From positions 1-34,091 of the forward strand of contig CANKMT010000062.1 in the NCBI GenBank assembly GCA_947482825.1: a stretch of 34,091 nt of DNA, given 5' to 3'. The DNA is from Betaproteobacteria bacterium (GTDB lineage: Bacteria; Pseudomonadota; Gammaproteobacteria; Burkholderiales; SG8-39). A program made the translations under genes and the position numbers. The notes beneath the pieces were generated by a model that worked only from the letters and a program-made list of their open reading frames with translations, did not search any database and was not told the DNA's origin. Below, in pieces: positions 25,059 through 33,674 of the stretch (positions are counted from its first letter, which is position 1; each line of letters opens with the position of its first letter).

Positions 25059-25996
25059 CTCGCGGCGCGCGCTGCGTTGCGCATGCAAACCAGCGAGCGC
25101 ATTGCAATTCCCGAGGCAACGTTGCACCCCGGCGACAAGATGAAGTTGCGCGGGCCGCCGGCCTGCGCCAATGCATCGGCGACCTCGGCGCGAATTTCGG
25201 GCAGCGAGCGTTCCTGCAGCTTCGATTCGTCTATGCCTCCCATCAGGCACTTGCCGGTGAGCCCGCGGACTGTGGCGATCGATGGATTGCCGGGCAGCCG
25301 GTCCGACCAGCTGAACACTTCGCAGGGGTAGTCGAGGATCCGGCCGAGGTCCAACGGATTGCCGTGGGCGTGCACGATGCGCACCATTCCGGCCATGGCG
25401 TCGAGCAGGCGTCGATCGTAAGGTTCATGGAATGTGCGGAACTCGGCCTCGCCGATCCCGCGCGACGAGGGCGCGATGATGCAGGCGTTGGTCGCGTAAA
25501 GCACGCCATCGACAGGCACCTTGCGGATCTCCGCGATGTAATCGGCGAAAGTGTCGGTCAGCGCCGTGAGCATCGAAGCAGCCTCGTCCGGATGGCTGCG
25601 GATGAACGAGGCGCGCGAGAAGCCGACCGCGAACAGCAGCGAGAAGAACGGCTCGAAGAGCGTATCGATCAGCGGAACATCCGGCCCAAGCTGCGCGCGC
25701 ATGATGCGCAGGCATTTCAACTGTTCGGCAAAAATCCTGTCCGACAGGGGTTGCTTGGCGAAACGCAACATGTCTTGCGGGGTATTGACCGTTTCGATTC
25801 CGGCCGGGGGCGCCAGGCGATAGTCGTTCATCACCTTGCACAAGTCCCAGTCGCCTGCTCGCTGGAATTCGAGCTGGCGGCGAGCGTTCTCTTTTCCGTC
25901 GAGCGCATCGGTGACGAAGTTGCACCACGCCACGGTCGGCGGGTAGTCGACCGGTTCGCCGCGCACGGCAGCGAGGAATCTCTCTTTCTTGTTCAT
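25055..25996 (-). CDS. Uroporphyrinogen decarboxylase (URO-D) superfamily protein, non-HemE
   Basis: This 313-residue protein matches the URO-D/MtaA fold: an N-terminal NKKERFLAAVRGEPVDYPPTV, mid-region GVLYATNACIIAPSSRG, and a C-terminal NFILSPGCNVASG where family members have the conserved PGC turn. It lacks the RQAGR active-site signature of HemE and is shorter, so heme synthesis is unlikely. Non-HemE members include methyltransferases acting on methylated amines, thiols or O-methyl aromatics with corrinoid proteins, but no corrinoid protein gene is visible here. The gene lies next to the catabolic cluster and downstream of the YhiN-like flavoprotein gene on the same strand. Its TAG stop overlaps that of the convergent amidohydrolase gene. 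The exact function is unknown. Confidence 0.8.
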   Translation of the reverse strand: MNKKERFLAAVRGEPVDYPPTVAWCNFVTDALDGKENARRQLEFQRAGDWDLCKVMNDYRLAPPAGIETVNTPQDMLRFAKQPLSDRIFAEQLKCLRIMRAQLGPDVPLIDTLFEPFFSLLFAVGFSRASFIRSHPDEAASMLTALTDTFADYIAEIRKVPVDGVLYATNACIIAPSSRGIGEAEFRTFHEPYDRRLLDAMAGMVRIVHAHGNPLDLGRILDYPCEVFSWSDRLPGNPSIATVRGLTGKCLMGGIDESKLQERSLPEIRAEVADALAQAGGPRNFILSPGCNVASGIAMRSLVCMRNAARAAS

Positions 25997-26029
25997 CTGC
26001 GCAAGATCATACAGCGGCCCTTTCGCGCC

Positions 26030-27226
26030 CTACGCGAACTGCCCGGCCACCCAACCTGAGGACCAGGCCCACTGGAAGTTATAGCCGCCGAGCCACCCGG
26101 TGACGTCAACGACCTCGCCGATGAAATACAGGCCGGGCACGGCGGTCGCTTCCATGGTCTTGGATGACAGTGCGGCCGTGTCGATACCGCCAAGCGTGAC
26201 TTCGGCTTTCGCGTAACCAAGCGTACCGGAAGGCACGAGCGACCAATTCTTGAGGGCACTCGCGGCGGCAGCGACATCGCGCGTCGGCATTTCGTTCAGC
26301 GGCATCTCCCATCCATGCAGCGAACACCATTCGAGCGCAAACCGGCGCGGGAGCTTTTCTCCGAGCAGGTTAGCGAGCGTGTTTTTCGAATGACGGTTCG
26401 CCGCAAGCCAGGCAGCCGCATCGGTGTCGGGCAGGAGGTCGATCCGGACGGGCTGGCGGCCATTGTCCTGCGCCTGCCAGTAGCTCGAGACTTGCAGGAT
26501 GGCCGGCCCGGAAAGGCCGCGATGAGTGATGAGGATGTTTTCACGGAACGAAGGTTGCGGGTCCGCGCATCTCGCGATGGCGTCGATCGAAAGCCCGGAC
26601 AGCGCTTTTAGCGGCGCGAGCGTTTCGGGCGCGAGCGCGAGCGGCACCAGCGCGGGCTTTGGCTTGACGATGGGAACTCCGAACTGCTCGGCGATCTTGT
26701 AACCGAAAGGCGAGGCGCCGATCTGGGGGAGTGCGAGGCCACCGGTCGCGACGACCAGAGAGCCCGCCTCGAACTTGCCTTGATCAGTCGCGACCGAAAA
26801 GCGCCACTGTCCTGACGCGGCGCGATCGACGGAATCGACCGCGCACGGATGCGCCCATTGCACCCCGCCTTCGTCGCACGCTGCCTTGAGCATCGACGTG
26901 ATCTGCGTTGCGGACTCATCGCAAAAGAGCTGTCCGAGCGTCTTCTCGTGATAACGGATGCCGTGCCGCTCGACCATCGCGATAAAATCCCGTTCGGAAA
27001 AGCGCGCGAGCGCCGAGCGGCAGAAATGCGGATTGTTCGAAATGAAATTGGCCGGGCCGACGCTGCGGTTGGTGAAATTGCACCGCCCCCCGCCGGAGAT
27101 GCGGATCCGTTCGCCGAGTTTGGCGGCGTGTTCGATGAGCAATACATGGCTGCCGCGGGCCGCGGCCTGGGCGGCGCACATCATGCCGGCCGCGCCGGCG
27201 CCGATCACGATGACGTCGAAGCGCAA
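26030..27226 (-). CDS. YhiN/HI0933 (BaiN-like) family FAD-dependent oxidoreductase
   Basis: This 398-residue flavoprotein starts with the FAD fold VIVIGAGAAGMMCA (5-18). The family signature RISGGGRCNFTN (42-53) and VVATGGLALPQIGASPFGYKIAEQFG follow, and the C-terminal block GLYFIGEVVDVTGWLGGYNFQWAWSSGWVAG is diagnostic of HI0933-like proteins. The biological reaction of most members is not established; some reduce cholate intermediates. The start is TTG at 27226, because the nearby ATG at 27234 is out of frame. Only 23 bp separate it from the divergent earP gene, so the two promoters must overlap each other or the coding regions. Confidence 0.92.
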   Translation of the reverse strand: MRFDVIVIGAGAAGMMCAAQAAARGSHVLLIEHAAKLGERIRISGGGRCNFTNRSVGPANFISNNPHFCRSALARFSERDFIAMVERHGIRYHEKTLGQLFCDESATQITSMLKAACDEGGVQWAHPCAVDSVDRAASGQWRFSVATDQGKFEAGSLVVATGGLALPQIGASPFGYKIAEQFGVPIVKPKPALVPLALAPETLAPLKALSGLSIDAIARCADPQPSFRENILITHRGLSGPAILQVSSYWQAQDNGRQPVRIDLLPDTDAAAWLAANRHSKNTLANLLGEKLPRRFALEWCSLHGWEMPLNEMPTRDVAAAASALKNWSLVPSGTLGYAKAEVTLGGIDTAALSSKTMEATAVPGLYFIGEVVDVTGWLGGYNFQWAWSSGWVAGQFA

Positions 27227-27249
27227 GCGGTCATTCTACTGGAGCGGCG

Positions 27250-28404
27250 ATGGCCCGATCATGGGACATCTTTTGCAGGGTGGTCGACAACTACGGGGAC
27301 GCCGCAGTTTGCTGGCGGCTGGCCCGGCAACTCTCGCTCGAGCACCGCGGCACGGTGCGTTTGTGGATCGACGAGCTGCAGGCTTTGCAGTCTCTGTGCC
27401 CTGACGTCGGCGTCGCGCTCGATTGCCAGACGGTCGAGACGGTGGAAATCAGGCGATGGGTCCCCGGCGCGAATTTCGGCGCTGCTGCCGACATTGCGGT
27501 CGAAGCTTTCGGATGCGGATTGCCGCAATCCTATGTCGATGCGATGGTGGCCCGTGACCGGCGTCCGGTCTGGATCGTCCTCGAATACTTGAGCGCCGAG
27601 CCCTGGGTGGTATCACATCATCGGCTGCCGTCGCCTCATCCCCGCCTGCCGCTTGACCGTTGGTTTTTTTTTCCCGGTTTCGTTCCCGGGACCGGCGGCG
27701 TGCTGCGCGAGGCAACGCTGGAACCCAGGCGCCTGGCGTTCGTGAAAGACCCGGATGCAGGAAAAAGGTTCTGGCACAAGCTCGGCTTCTCGGCTCCCAA
27801 GGCAGGCGCGCTGGCCGTGTCCTTTTTCGGCTATGAGAATCCGGCTGTGCGGGATCTGCTGCAAGCATGGGCGGAAGGGGGGCGCGAAATCGTCGTTGCA
27901 GTTCCCCGCGGTCGATTACGCGGCGATGTTTGCGAGTTCTTCGGCGCCGACGACCCCGCCGATGGAACCGTCCTGTCGAAAGGCCGGCTGGAGGCACGAT
28001 TCATCCCTTTCCTTCCGCAGGCGGTCTACGACGAATTTCTCTGGGCCTGCGACTGGAATTTCGTGCGGGGCGAGGACTCCGTTGTGCGCGGACAGTGGGC
28101 TGCGCGCCCATTTACCTGGCAAATCTATCCGCAGGCCGAACGGGCGCATGACGCCAAGCTGGCGTCTTTCCTCGATTGCTATTGCGCCGGGATGGACCCG
28201 GGCCTGGAAGCCCCATTGCGCCGCTTCTGGTCTGGCTGGAACGGCGCAAGCAAGGGCACCGGGACAATAGGGGAGGACTGGGAGGCGCTAGCGGCCCGGA
28301 TCGCCGAATTGCAGGCACATGCCGAAATGTGGGCCAGGAAGCTGGCGCTTCCGGGGGAATTGGCCGCAAATCTGGCCCACTACTGCGAGGAACGACTAAA
28401 ATAG
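27250..28404 (+). CDS. earP: Elongation factor P maturation arginine rhamnosyltransferase EarP
   Basis: EarP transfers rhamnose from dTDP-L-rhamnose to arginine 32 of EF-P in the cytoplasm, which activates EF-P for polyproline translation. This 384-residue protein has the N-terminal motif [20 protein letters not shown] with the catalytic aspartates D13 and D17. The nucleotide-sugar site [14 protein letters not shown] contains the catalytic E275. Length and GT-B layout are normal. The ATG has GGAG six bases upstream. It is followed 31 bp later by efp, whose product carries the matching arginine, so the pair is a functional unit. This type of EF-P activation is typical of Betaproteobacteria and some Gammaproteobacteria. 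Confidence 0.97.
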   Translation: MARSWDIFCRVVDNYGDAAVCWRLARQLSLEHRGTVRLWIDELQALQSLCPDVGVALDCQTVETVEIRRWVPGANFGAAADIAVEAFGCGLPQSYVDAMVARDRRPVWIVLEYLSAEPWVVSHHRLPSPHPRLPLDRWFFFPGFVPGTGGVLREATLEPRRLAFVKDPDAGKRFWHKLGFSAPKAGALAVSFFGYENPAVRDLLQAWAEGGREIVVAVPRGRLRGDVCEFFGADDPADGTVLSKGRLEARFIPFLPQAVYDEFLWACDWNFVRGEDSVVRGQWAARPFTWQIYPQAERAHDAKLASFLDCYCAGMDPGLEAPLRRFWSGWNGASKGTGTIGEDWEALAARIAELQAHAEMWARKLALPGELAANLAHYCEERLK

Positions 28405-28435
28405 CAGGTTTGCTCATGTGGAAATCGGGACGCAA

Positions 28436-28996
28436 ATGAAGATCGCACAGGAAATCCGTTCGGGAAACGTCATCATGGTCGGCAAGGATCCCCTGGTGGT
28501 CCAGAAGGCCGAGTTCAGCAAGTCCGGCCGCAACGCATCCGTGGTCAAGATGAAGCTTAGGAACCTGCTCTCCGGGGCGGCGACCGAAACGGTGTATCGC
28601 GCCGACGAAAAGTTCGAAGTCGTCACGCTTGACAGGAAGGAAGTGACCTATTCGTACTTCGCAGAGCCTTCGTACGTGTTCATGGACGAGGAGTTCAACC
28701 AGTACGAAGTCGACGCCGAGAACATGGGCGAGGCGCTCAACTACCTCGAAGACGGCATGCCGGCCGAGGTGACCCTCTACCAGGGCCGGCCGATCTCGGT
28801 GGACATACCGCAGAGCGTCGCGCGCGAAATCATCGCCACCGAACCCGCGGTTCGCGGTGACACTTCAGGCAAGGTGCTGAAGCCCGCAAAGCTCAAGACG
28901 GGGTTCGAGGTGAGGGTGCCGCTGTTCTGCGGTACCGGGGACATGATCGAGATCGACACCCGCACCGGCGAATATCGGAGCCGCGTAAAGGCGTGA
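28436..28996 (+). CDS. efp: Elongation factor P
   Basis: EF-P binds the ribosome between the P and E sites and relieves stalling at consecutive prolines. The 186-residue protein has the three expected beta-barrel domains. The tip loop [13 protein letters not shown] puts arginine exactly at position 32, the residue glycosylated by EarP. The C-terminal signature [22 protein letters not shown] is present. The ATG at 28436 gives the standard [12 protein letters not shown]-terminus; an in-frame GTG at 28418 would add six residues. GGGA lies a few bases upstream. It is encoded directly after earP and 40 bp before a gene for a proline-rich exported protein. Confidence 0.98.
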   Translation: MKIAQEIRSGNVIMVGKDPLVVQKAEFSKSGRNASVVKMKLRNLLSGAATETVYRADEKFEVVTLDRKEVTYSYFAEPSYVFMDEEFNQYEVDAENMGEALNYLEDGMPAEVTLYQGRPISVDIPQSVAREIIATEPAVRGDTSGKVLKPAKLKTGFEVRVPLFCGTGDMIEIDTRTGEYRSRVKA

Positions 28997-29036
28997 CCCT
29001 GCGCGGCGACTGCGGCCCGGCGATGGCTGACCATCC

Positions 29037-31937
29037 ATGAAGACGACGTGCTTCGCCGTCCGGTTTTTCGCGTTCCTGCTTGTTGCGGCGTTCATGGCCA
29101 CGCCATCGGTCGGACAGGCCGTCGATGAGGCTACCTGGACACGCTACCTTGACGCCGGCACGAATGCTTACCGAAAGCGCGACCCGGACGAAGCGACCAG
29201 GCAGTTCGAGCTAGCGCTCAACGAGGCCGAAGGCTTCGGTGAGGAGGATCCGCGCCTTGCGACAACGCTGGCTTGGCTGGCCGAGCTCTACCGGGTCCAG
29301 CGACGCTTCGAGGAGTCCGAAAAGCTGATCCTCCGCACCATCGCGATCGATGAGAAGTACCGTGGCATCGAGCATCCGGACCTTGCGATGAGCCTCGAGA
29401 GCCTCGCGCTCCTGTACCACACGCAGAACCGCCAGCGCGAAATGGAGCCGGTCCTCAAGCGTGTGATCGCGATCTATGAGAAAGCGCTCGGACCCCAGCA
29501 TGTTCGTGTGGCCGCCGCCTTAAACAACCTCGCTGCACTGTTTCGCGCCACCGGGCGCCTCGAAGAAGCCGAGCCCCTGGTGAGCCGTGCGCTTGCGATC
29601 CGCGAGAAGGCGCTCGGCATGGACCATCCGGACACAGTCCAAAGCCGGAATTACCTTGCATTGCTGCAACGTGACCTCGCACGCTCCCGGCCCTCACGCC
29701 AGCGGCAGGTCGACCTTGTTCGCCAGTCCGCACCGCCCCCGCAGCCGGCCCCCGTTCAGCAAGCGCCTGCGCCAACTGCGCCCGCGCCAGTGACCGCGGC
29801 ACCCTCAGCCCCCGCGCCTGCTGCTTTGCCCGTCGCGCCGTCCCCCCAACCCGTGGCGCAGCCCAAGCCCGTCCCCCAAGCCCCGCCGCCTGCCCAAGTT
29901 GCGTTGCCTCCCCAGGCACCCTCAGTCGCCGCCCCGGCTTTGGTAGCGACCAAACCCGTCCCCCAGCCGCCTCTTACGCCGATGATTGCCGCCCCGGCCC
30001 CGGCGCCCAAGCCCGTCGCACAGGCCCCGGTTGCGGCGTTGCAAGCGCCTCCGGTGAAGCCGGCTGCGGCGGCCGTCCCCACGCAGGCCTCCCCTTCGCA
30101 ACCAGCACCCGCGAAGCCTGCAGTCCTGCCCCCGCAAGCCGCTCTGGATCCCCGCGCCACGGCGCCGGTAGTCCCGCCAACGCCGGCTCCCGCGCTGCCA
30201 CGCAAGCTGCATCGATCAAGCCTTGCGATGCAATTGGGCTTCCTTGGCGTTGCGCCTACAGTGGATTCTCCGGCAGTCGTGTCCCAGGCGTTCGACCTCA
30301 TGCAGCTCGCGCGCAATCGCCATGAGACGGGCGCGGTGTCGCGGATCGCTGCACGTTTCGGGCGAAACGACCCTTCGCTTGCGCGTGTGGCGAGCGCTCG
30401 CGAGGACCTCCTTGACCGCTGGCATGGCGTGGACAAGACGTTGATCGACGTTTCGACGGGTTCGGGCGCGCGGCGGGGCTCGCCCGAAGAGGCGCGCCTG
30501 CGCCAGGAACTCGCCGGGGTCGACAGGCAGATCTCGCAACAGGATGCGCTGATCGAGCAGCGCATCCCGGGGTATCGCGAACATCTCACGCCCGACTCGC
30601 TGCCGCTTGCCACGGCGCAGTCGTTGCTCGCCGCAGACGAGGCGCTTCTCAGTTACCTGGTCGACGACAACGCCAGCTATCTCGTCGTAGTACGTCACGA
30701 CCGATTCGCGCTATACAACCTCGGAATCGGGCGCGACGAGCTTGCGTCCATCGTGAAGCGGCTGCGCGAGCAGTTGGATTTTCCGAGCGGAGATGAGGTC
30801 ACGCGCGCGGTCCTGCGGAACTATCCTGTGGTACAGGCGAACCAGTTGTACCGGCGCATTCTGGGCGTTGCAGAGCCCGCGCTAGTGGGCGCTTCGCACT
30901 TGATGATCGTGCCGGATGACGCGCTCAACGGATTGCCGTTTGCGGCGTTGGTGTCGGAGCCCTATCTCGTGCCGATCAAGGAGCCGGAAGAACACGCGAA
31001 AGTCGCCTGGCTGGGAAGGCGCTTTGCCTTCAGCGTGCTTCCGGCCGAAGCCACGCTGCGCACATTGCGGCGCATTGCGCGCAAGCCCGCCGCGAGCAAG
31101 CCGTTTGCGGGCTTTGGCGACCCGGTTCTGGGCGGGGAAGAGCGGGGCGTGCGTTCGGGCAGCTCGGCCGGCGGTTACTCGCGGGATGCCTTGGCCAACG
31201 TGAACCAGATCTGGAGTTTTGCGCCCTTGCCGGAGACCCGCTACGCACTCTACGCAATGGCCGATATCCTGCAGGCGGACCAGGCGGAGGTGCGCTTGCA
31301 GGAACAGGCAAGCGAAGCCGGCGTGAAGCGACTGGACCTCTCGGACTATCGCGTCATCGCTTTTGCAACGCACGGGTTCATGGCCGACGACTTCAAGGGG
31401 CTGGCCGAGTCCGCGCTGGTGTTTACCCCGCCGCGCAGGGGCACCGAAGAAGATGACGGCCTGCTGACCGCGAGCGAAGTCGCGCAACTCAAGCTCAATG
31501 CCGATCTCGTTATCCTCACTGCGACGAGCACCGCTGCCGCGGACGGCACGCCGGATGTCGAGGGTGTATCGGGTCTCGCGCGCGCGTTTTTCCAGGCCGG
31601 CGACCGTGCAGTGCTGGCCACGCACTGGGCCGTGCCCTCCGATGCAACCCTCAAGCTCGTTACGCGCACCCTTCGCGAGCGCAATCGCGGCGTGGGCAAT
31701 GCCGAGGCCTTGCGCAGGGCAATGCTGCCGCTGATGAACGGTGAAGACCGCCTCGCTTACACGCACCCCAGCTACTGGGCGCCGTTCATGGTCGTCGGGG
31801 AGGGCCGCGTTCCAGGGACAGGGCCTGCGATTGCATCACCCGCCCTGCAACAGGCGCCAGCCCCAGCCCAAGGGGCATCGAGTCCGGAATCCGGCGGTGG
31901 CTTCGGGAACCTGTTCAAGGGCCTTTTCGGCCGCTAG
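29037..31937 (+). CDS. Exported TPR-CHAT protein with proline-rich linker and Cys-to-Thr change at the protease site
   Basis: This is a 966-residue protein. A signal peptide (FFAFLLVAAFMATPSVGQA, cleavage near residue 28) indicates export. Four or so kinesin-light-chain-like TPR repeats cover about 30-215. A Pro/Ala-rich linker (about 231-390) contains PPP at 233-235 and 283-285. A CHAT (caspase-like) domain covers about 525-920. The CHAT histidine is present (H779 in VIAFATHGF). The nucleophile motif, normally LSAC, reads LTAT (827-830), so the cysteine is Thr830, codon ACG at 31524-31526. That differs from TGC or TGT at all three bases, so a point error is unlikely. It may be a pseudo-protease or use threonine. 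A second Ala/Pro stretch and a glycine-rich C-terminus (GGGFGNLFKGLFGR) follow the CHAT domain. The gene is 40 bp downstream of efp, perhaps in one operon. No partner substrate is evident nearby. Confidence 0.9.
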   Translation: MKTTCFAVRFFAFLLVAAFMATPSVGQAVDEATWTRYLDAGTNAYRKRDPDEATRQFELALNEAEGFGEEDPRLATTLAWLAELYRVQRRFEESEKLILRTIAIDEKYRGIEHPDLAMSLESLALLYHTQNRQREMEPVLKRVIAIYEKALGPQHVRVAAALNNLAALFRATGRLEEAEPLVSRALAIREKALGMDHPDTVQSRNYLALLQRDLARSRPSRQRQVDLVRQSAPPPQPAPVQQAPAPTAPAPVTAAPSAPAPAALPVAPSPQPVAQPKPVPQAPPPAQVALPPQAPSVAAPALVATKPVPQPPLTPMIAAPAPAPKPVAQAPVAALQAPPVKPAAAAVPTQASPSQPAPAKPAVLPPQAALDPRATAPVVPPTPAPALPRKLHRSSLAMQLGFLGVAPTVDSPAVVSQAFDLMQLARNRHETGAVSRIAARFGRNDPSLARVASAREDLLDRWHGVDKTLIDVSTGSGARRGSPEEARLRQELAGVDRQISQQDALIEQRIPGYREHLTPDSLPLATAQSLLAADEALLSYLVDDNASYLVVVRHDRFALYNLGIGRDELASIVKRLREQLDFPSGDEVTRAVLRNYPVVQANQLYRRILGVAEPALVGASHLMIVPDDALNGLPFAALVSEPYLVPIKEPEEHAKVAWLGRRFAFSVLPAEATLRTLRRIARKPAASKPFAGFGDPVLGGEERGVRSGSSAGGYSRDALANVNQIWSFAPLPETRYALYAMADILQADQAEVRLQEQASEAGVKRLDLSDYRVIAFATHGFMADDFKGLAESALVFTPPRRGTEEDDGLLTASEVAQLKLNADLVILTATSTAAADGTPDVEGVSGLARAFFQAGDRAVLATHWAVPSDATLKLVTRTLRERNRGVGNAEALRRAMLPLMNGEDRLAYTHPSYWAPFMVVGEGRVPGTGPAIASPALQQAPAPAQGASSPESGGGFGNLFKGLFGR

Positions 31938-32548
31938 AGCAATCCCAGCTCTTCGAAGCGCAGGTAGATCTCCCGGCACGCCCAGGCATCGGTGGCTGCA
32001 TAGTTGATCTGGGCCGGATTCAGGCGCTGAGCAGCCCAGTTCGACGTGCGATTTCCCTTCGGGATCCTGAAGCCGAGGAATAGGGCGGCGAGATTGCGCA
32101 ATCCGGTTTGTTTCAGGCCGTGGAGATTTGCGATCGTTCCCGGATCGAAGACCCCTTGGGGAGCGAAAGGAAACAGCAGCCGCAATTGCCGCAGGTCGTC
32201 GCCGATGGCCACGCCGGACTTGATGATGCTCGCGGACTCGAGATAGGCGGCCAAGCTGGCGGAAAAGTCCATTCGTTCCAGCCTGAACAGGTACACGTTG
32301 CGGGCCGTGGCCACCTGCACCAGCGAAGGCAGGTAGCTCTGGCCCTTGTGGAAAGCGGGGCGCGTCTCGGTGTCGAAACCGGTCAGGCGCTCGGCAAGAA
32401 TGTCTTCCATCGCGCGGTCCCGCTCGGCCGCGGTGGTCACGAGCATCACCTCGCCTTCGTACCTGCGGATCGGCAGGTCGGCGACTTCCTCCTTGGAGAT
32501 CGGGCGCAGGAAATTCTTGTCCAGCGCGGGGCGGCGCAAAGCTTCCAA
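31934..32548 (-). CDS. RNase D-like 3'-5' exonuclease (DEDDy)
   Basis: This 204-residue protein consists of a DEDDy exonuclease domain only. D59 and E61 lie in GFDTETRP, D117 or D118 in GVAIGDDLRQL, and Y183 and D187 in INYAATDAWACREIY. It lacks the HRDC domains of full RNase D, as do the small RNase D-like proteins that trim RNA or DNA 3' ends. The frame is open to a TTG at 32605, but the TTG at 32548 is preferred because AGGAG lies five bases upstream. The protein is assumed cytoplasmic. Its TAG stop overlaps that of the convergent CHAT gene through a shared CTAG. Confidence 0.9.
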   Translation of the reverse strand: MEALRRPALDKNFLRPISKEEVADLPIRRYEGEVMLVTTAAERDRAMEDILAERLTGFDTETRPAFHKGQSYLPSLVQVATARNVYLFRLERMDFSASLAAYLESASIIKSGVAIGDDLRQLRLLFPFAPQGVFDPGTIANLHGLKQTGLRNLAALFLGFRIPKGNRTSNWAAQRLNPAQINYAATDAWACREIYLRFEELGLL

Positions 32549-32701
32549 ATGCACTCCTGAGTGGTTGGCAGGCCTGGATGGTACGCCGGGGTGGAGCAAA
32601 TTCAAACGTCAGCTTGCGGCCTGGTGGCGGCCGATGCAGACTCGTGCTGCCGTGGCGGCCCAGCTTTCGCCTCGGCCAAGTTGAAGCGAGGAGGCCACAT
32701 C

Positions 32702-33634
32702 ATGTCAGGAACCACAGTTCAACCCGTCGGATACGCTTGTGGCGCCCGGGTCATGGGAATCGACCTGTCGAAGCCGGTTTCAGATGACGTTGCCGGCAAG
32801 ATCAGGGATGCGTGGCACAAGCACTTGGTCCTCGTCTTCCCCGGCCAGAGAATCGACCCTTTCCAGCTTGTCGCATTCAGCCGGCATTTCGGCGAGCTTG
32901 AAGACTACGCGTCCCAGCCCTTCAACCGGCATCCGGACGTCAACGAAGTCATGGTGATCACCAACAAGAAGTCGAACGGCAAGCCGTCGCCGACCTACAA
33001 CGCAGGCCAGAACTGGCATACGGACCTGTCCTATACGATCAGGCCGGCCAAGGGAACGACACTGCACTGCATCGAGAAGCCATCGGTCGGCGGGGACACG
33101 ATGTTCGCCAACATGTACCTGGCCTACGAAACCTTGTCGCCGAAAATGCAGGCTTTCCTCGACGGCCTCGAAGGCATCCATGATGCGAGCCTGATCCAAG
33201 GGCTCGAGAAGCGCGGCCCCGAGGTCGCCGCCGAGTACAAGCGCCTGAACCCGCCGGTGATCCATCCCGCCGTGCGCATTCATCCCGACACCGGGAGGAA
33301 AGCCCTGTACGTCAACGAGCGGGTTCGCCAGTTCGTCGGGTTGAGCGAAGCCGAAAGCAAGCCATTGATCAAGTTCCTCTGCGAGCACTCGGTCGCTTCG
33401 CGCTTCGTGTACCGGCATTACTGGAGCGTGGGAGACGTAGTGATGTGGGACAACCGGTGCCTCACGCACCTCGCTGTCGGGGACTACGATCCGCGCGAAT
33501 CGCGCTACATGATCCGCACCTCGGGGAAAGGCGACTACCTTGGTCGCCTTGTGGCGGCAGAGAATGCATCGCCTTCGGCGCAGCCGACAACCTCGGCAAA
33601 GATTGCTGAAGGTGTAGCGGCGCTGGAGGACTGA
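32702..33634 (+). CDS. TauD/TfdA family Fe(II)/2-oxoglutarate-dependent dioxygenase
   Basis: This 310-residue dioxygenase has the iron triad H106 and D108 in NWHTDLSY, and H256 in NRCLTHLAVGDYD. An arginine for 2-oxoglutarate (R268 or R272) lies in ESRYMIRTS. Members oxidise taurine, alkyl sulfates, aryloxyacetates or similar compounds, releasing succinate and CO2. The particular substrate cannot be told from sequence. The ATG at 32702 has AGGAGG eight bases upstream, which decides the start over the longer open frame beginning at 32561. It stands alone, divergent from the RNase D-like gene with a 153-bp gap, and is followed by a hairpin terminator. Confidence 0.93.
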   Translation: MSGTTVQPVGYACGARVMGIDLSKPVSDDVAGKIRDAWHKHLVLVFPGQRIDPFQLVAFSRHFGELEDYASQPFNRHPDVNEVMVITNKKSNGKPSPTYNAGQNWHTDLSYTIRPAKGTTLHCIEKPSVGGDTMFANMYLAYETLSPKMQAFLDGLEGIHDASLIQGLEKRGPEVAAEYKRLNPPVIHPAVRIHPDTGRKALYVNERVRQFVGLSEAESKPLIKFLCEHSVASRFVYRHYWSVGDVVMWDNRCLTHLAVGDYDPRESRYMIRTSGKGDYLGRLVAAENASPSAQPTTSAKIAEGVAALED

Positions 33635-33651
33635 AAGCGCCCGCAAAAAAC

Positions 33652-33674
33652 AACGCCCCGGGCGCGGGGCGTTT
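33652..33674. terminator. Bidirectional Rho-independent terminator candidate
   Basis: A 9-bp stem (AACGCCCCG and CGGGGCGTT) encloses the loop GGCG, 17 bases after the dioxygenase stop. On the plus strand it is followed only by a short T run. On the minus strand it is followed by TTTTTT (the AAAAAA at 33645-33650), so it should stop transcripts leaving the IS4-family element most efficiently. Confidence 0.75.

Noticed and set aside
25055..25996. Assignment as HemE uroporphyrinogen decarboxylase
   Set aside because: The RQAGR active-site signature is missing and the protein is short. Only superfamily membership is supported.
29715..30200. Repetitive GC-rich DNA that could be a tandem repeat or CRISPR-like array
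   Set aside because: The repetition reflects Pro and Ala codons of the linker in the CHAT protein. There is no fixed repeat-spacer period.
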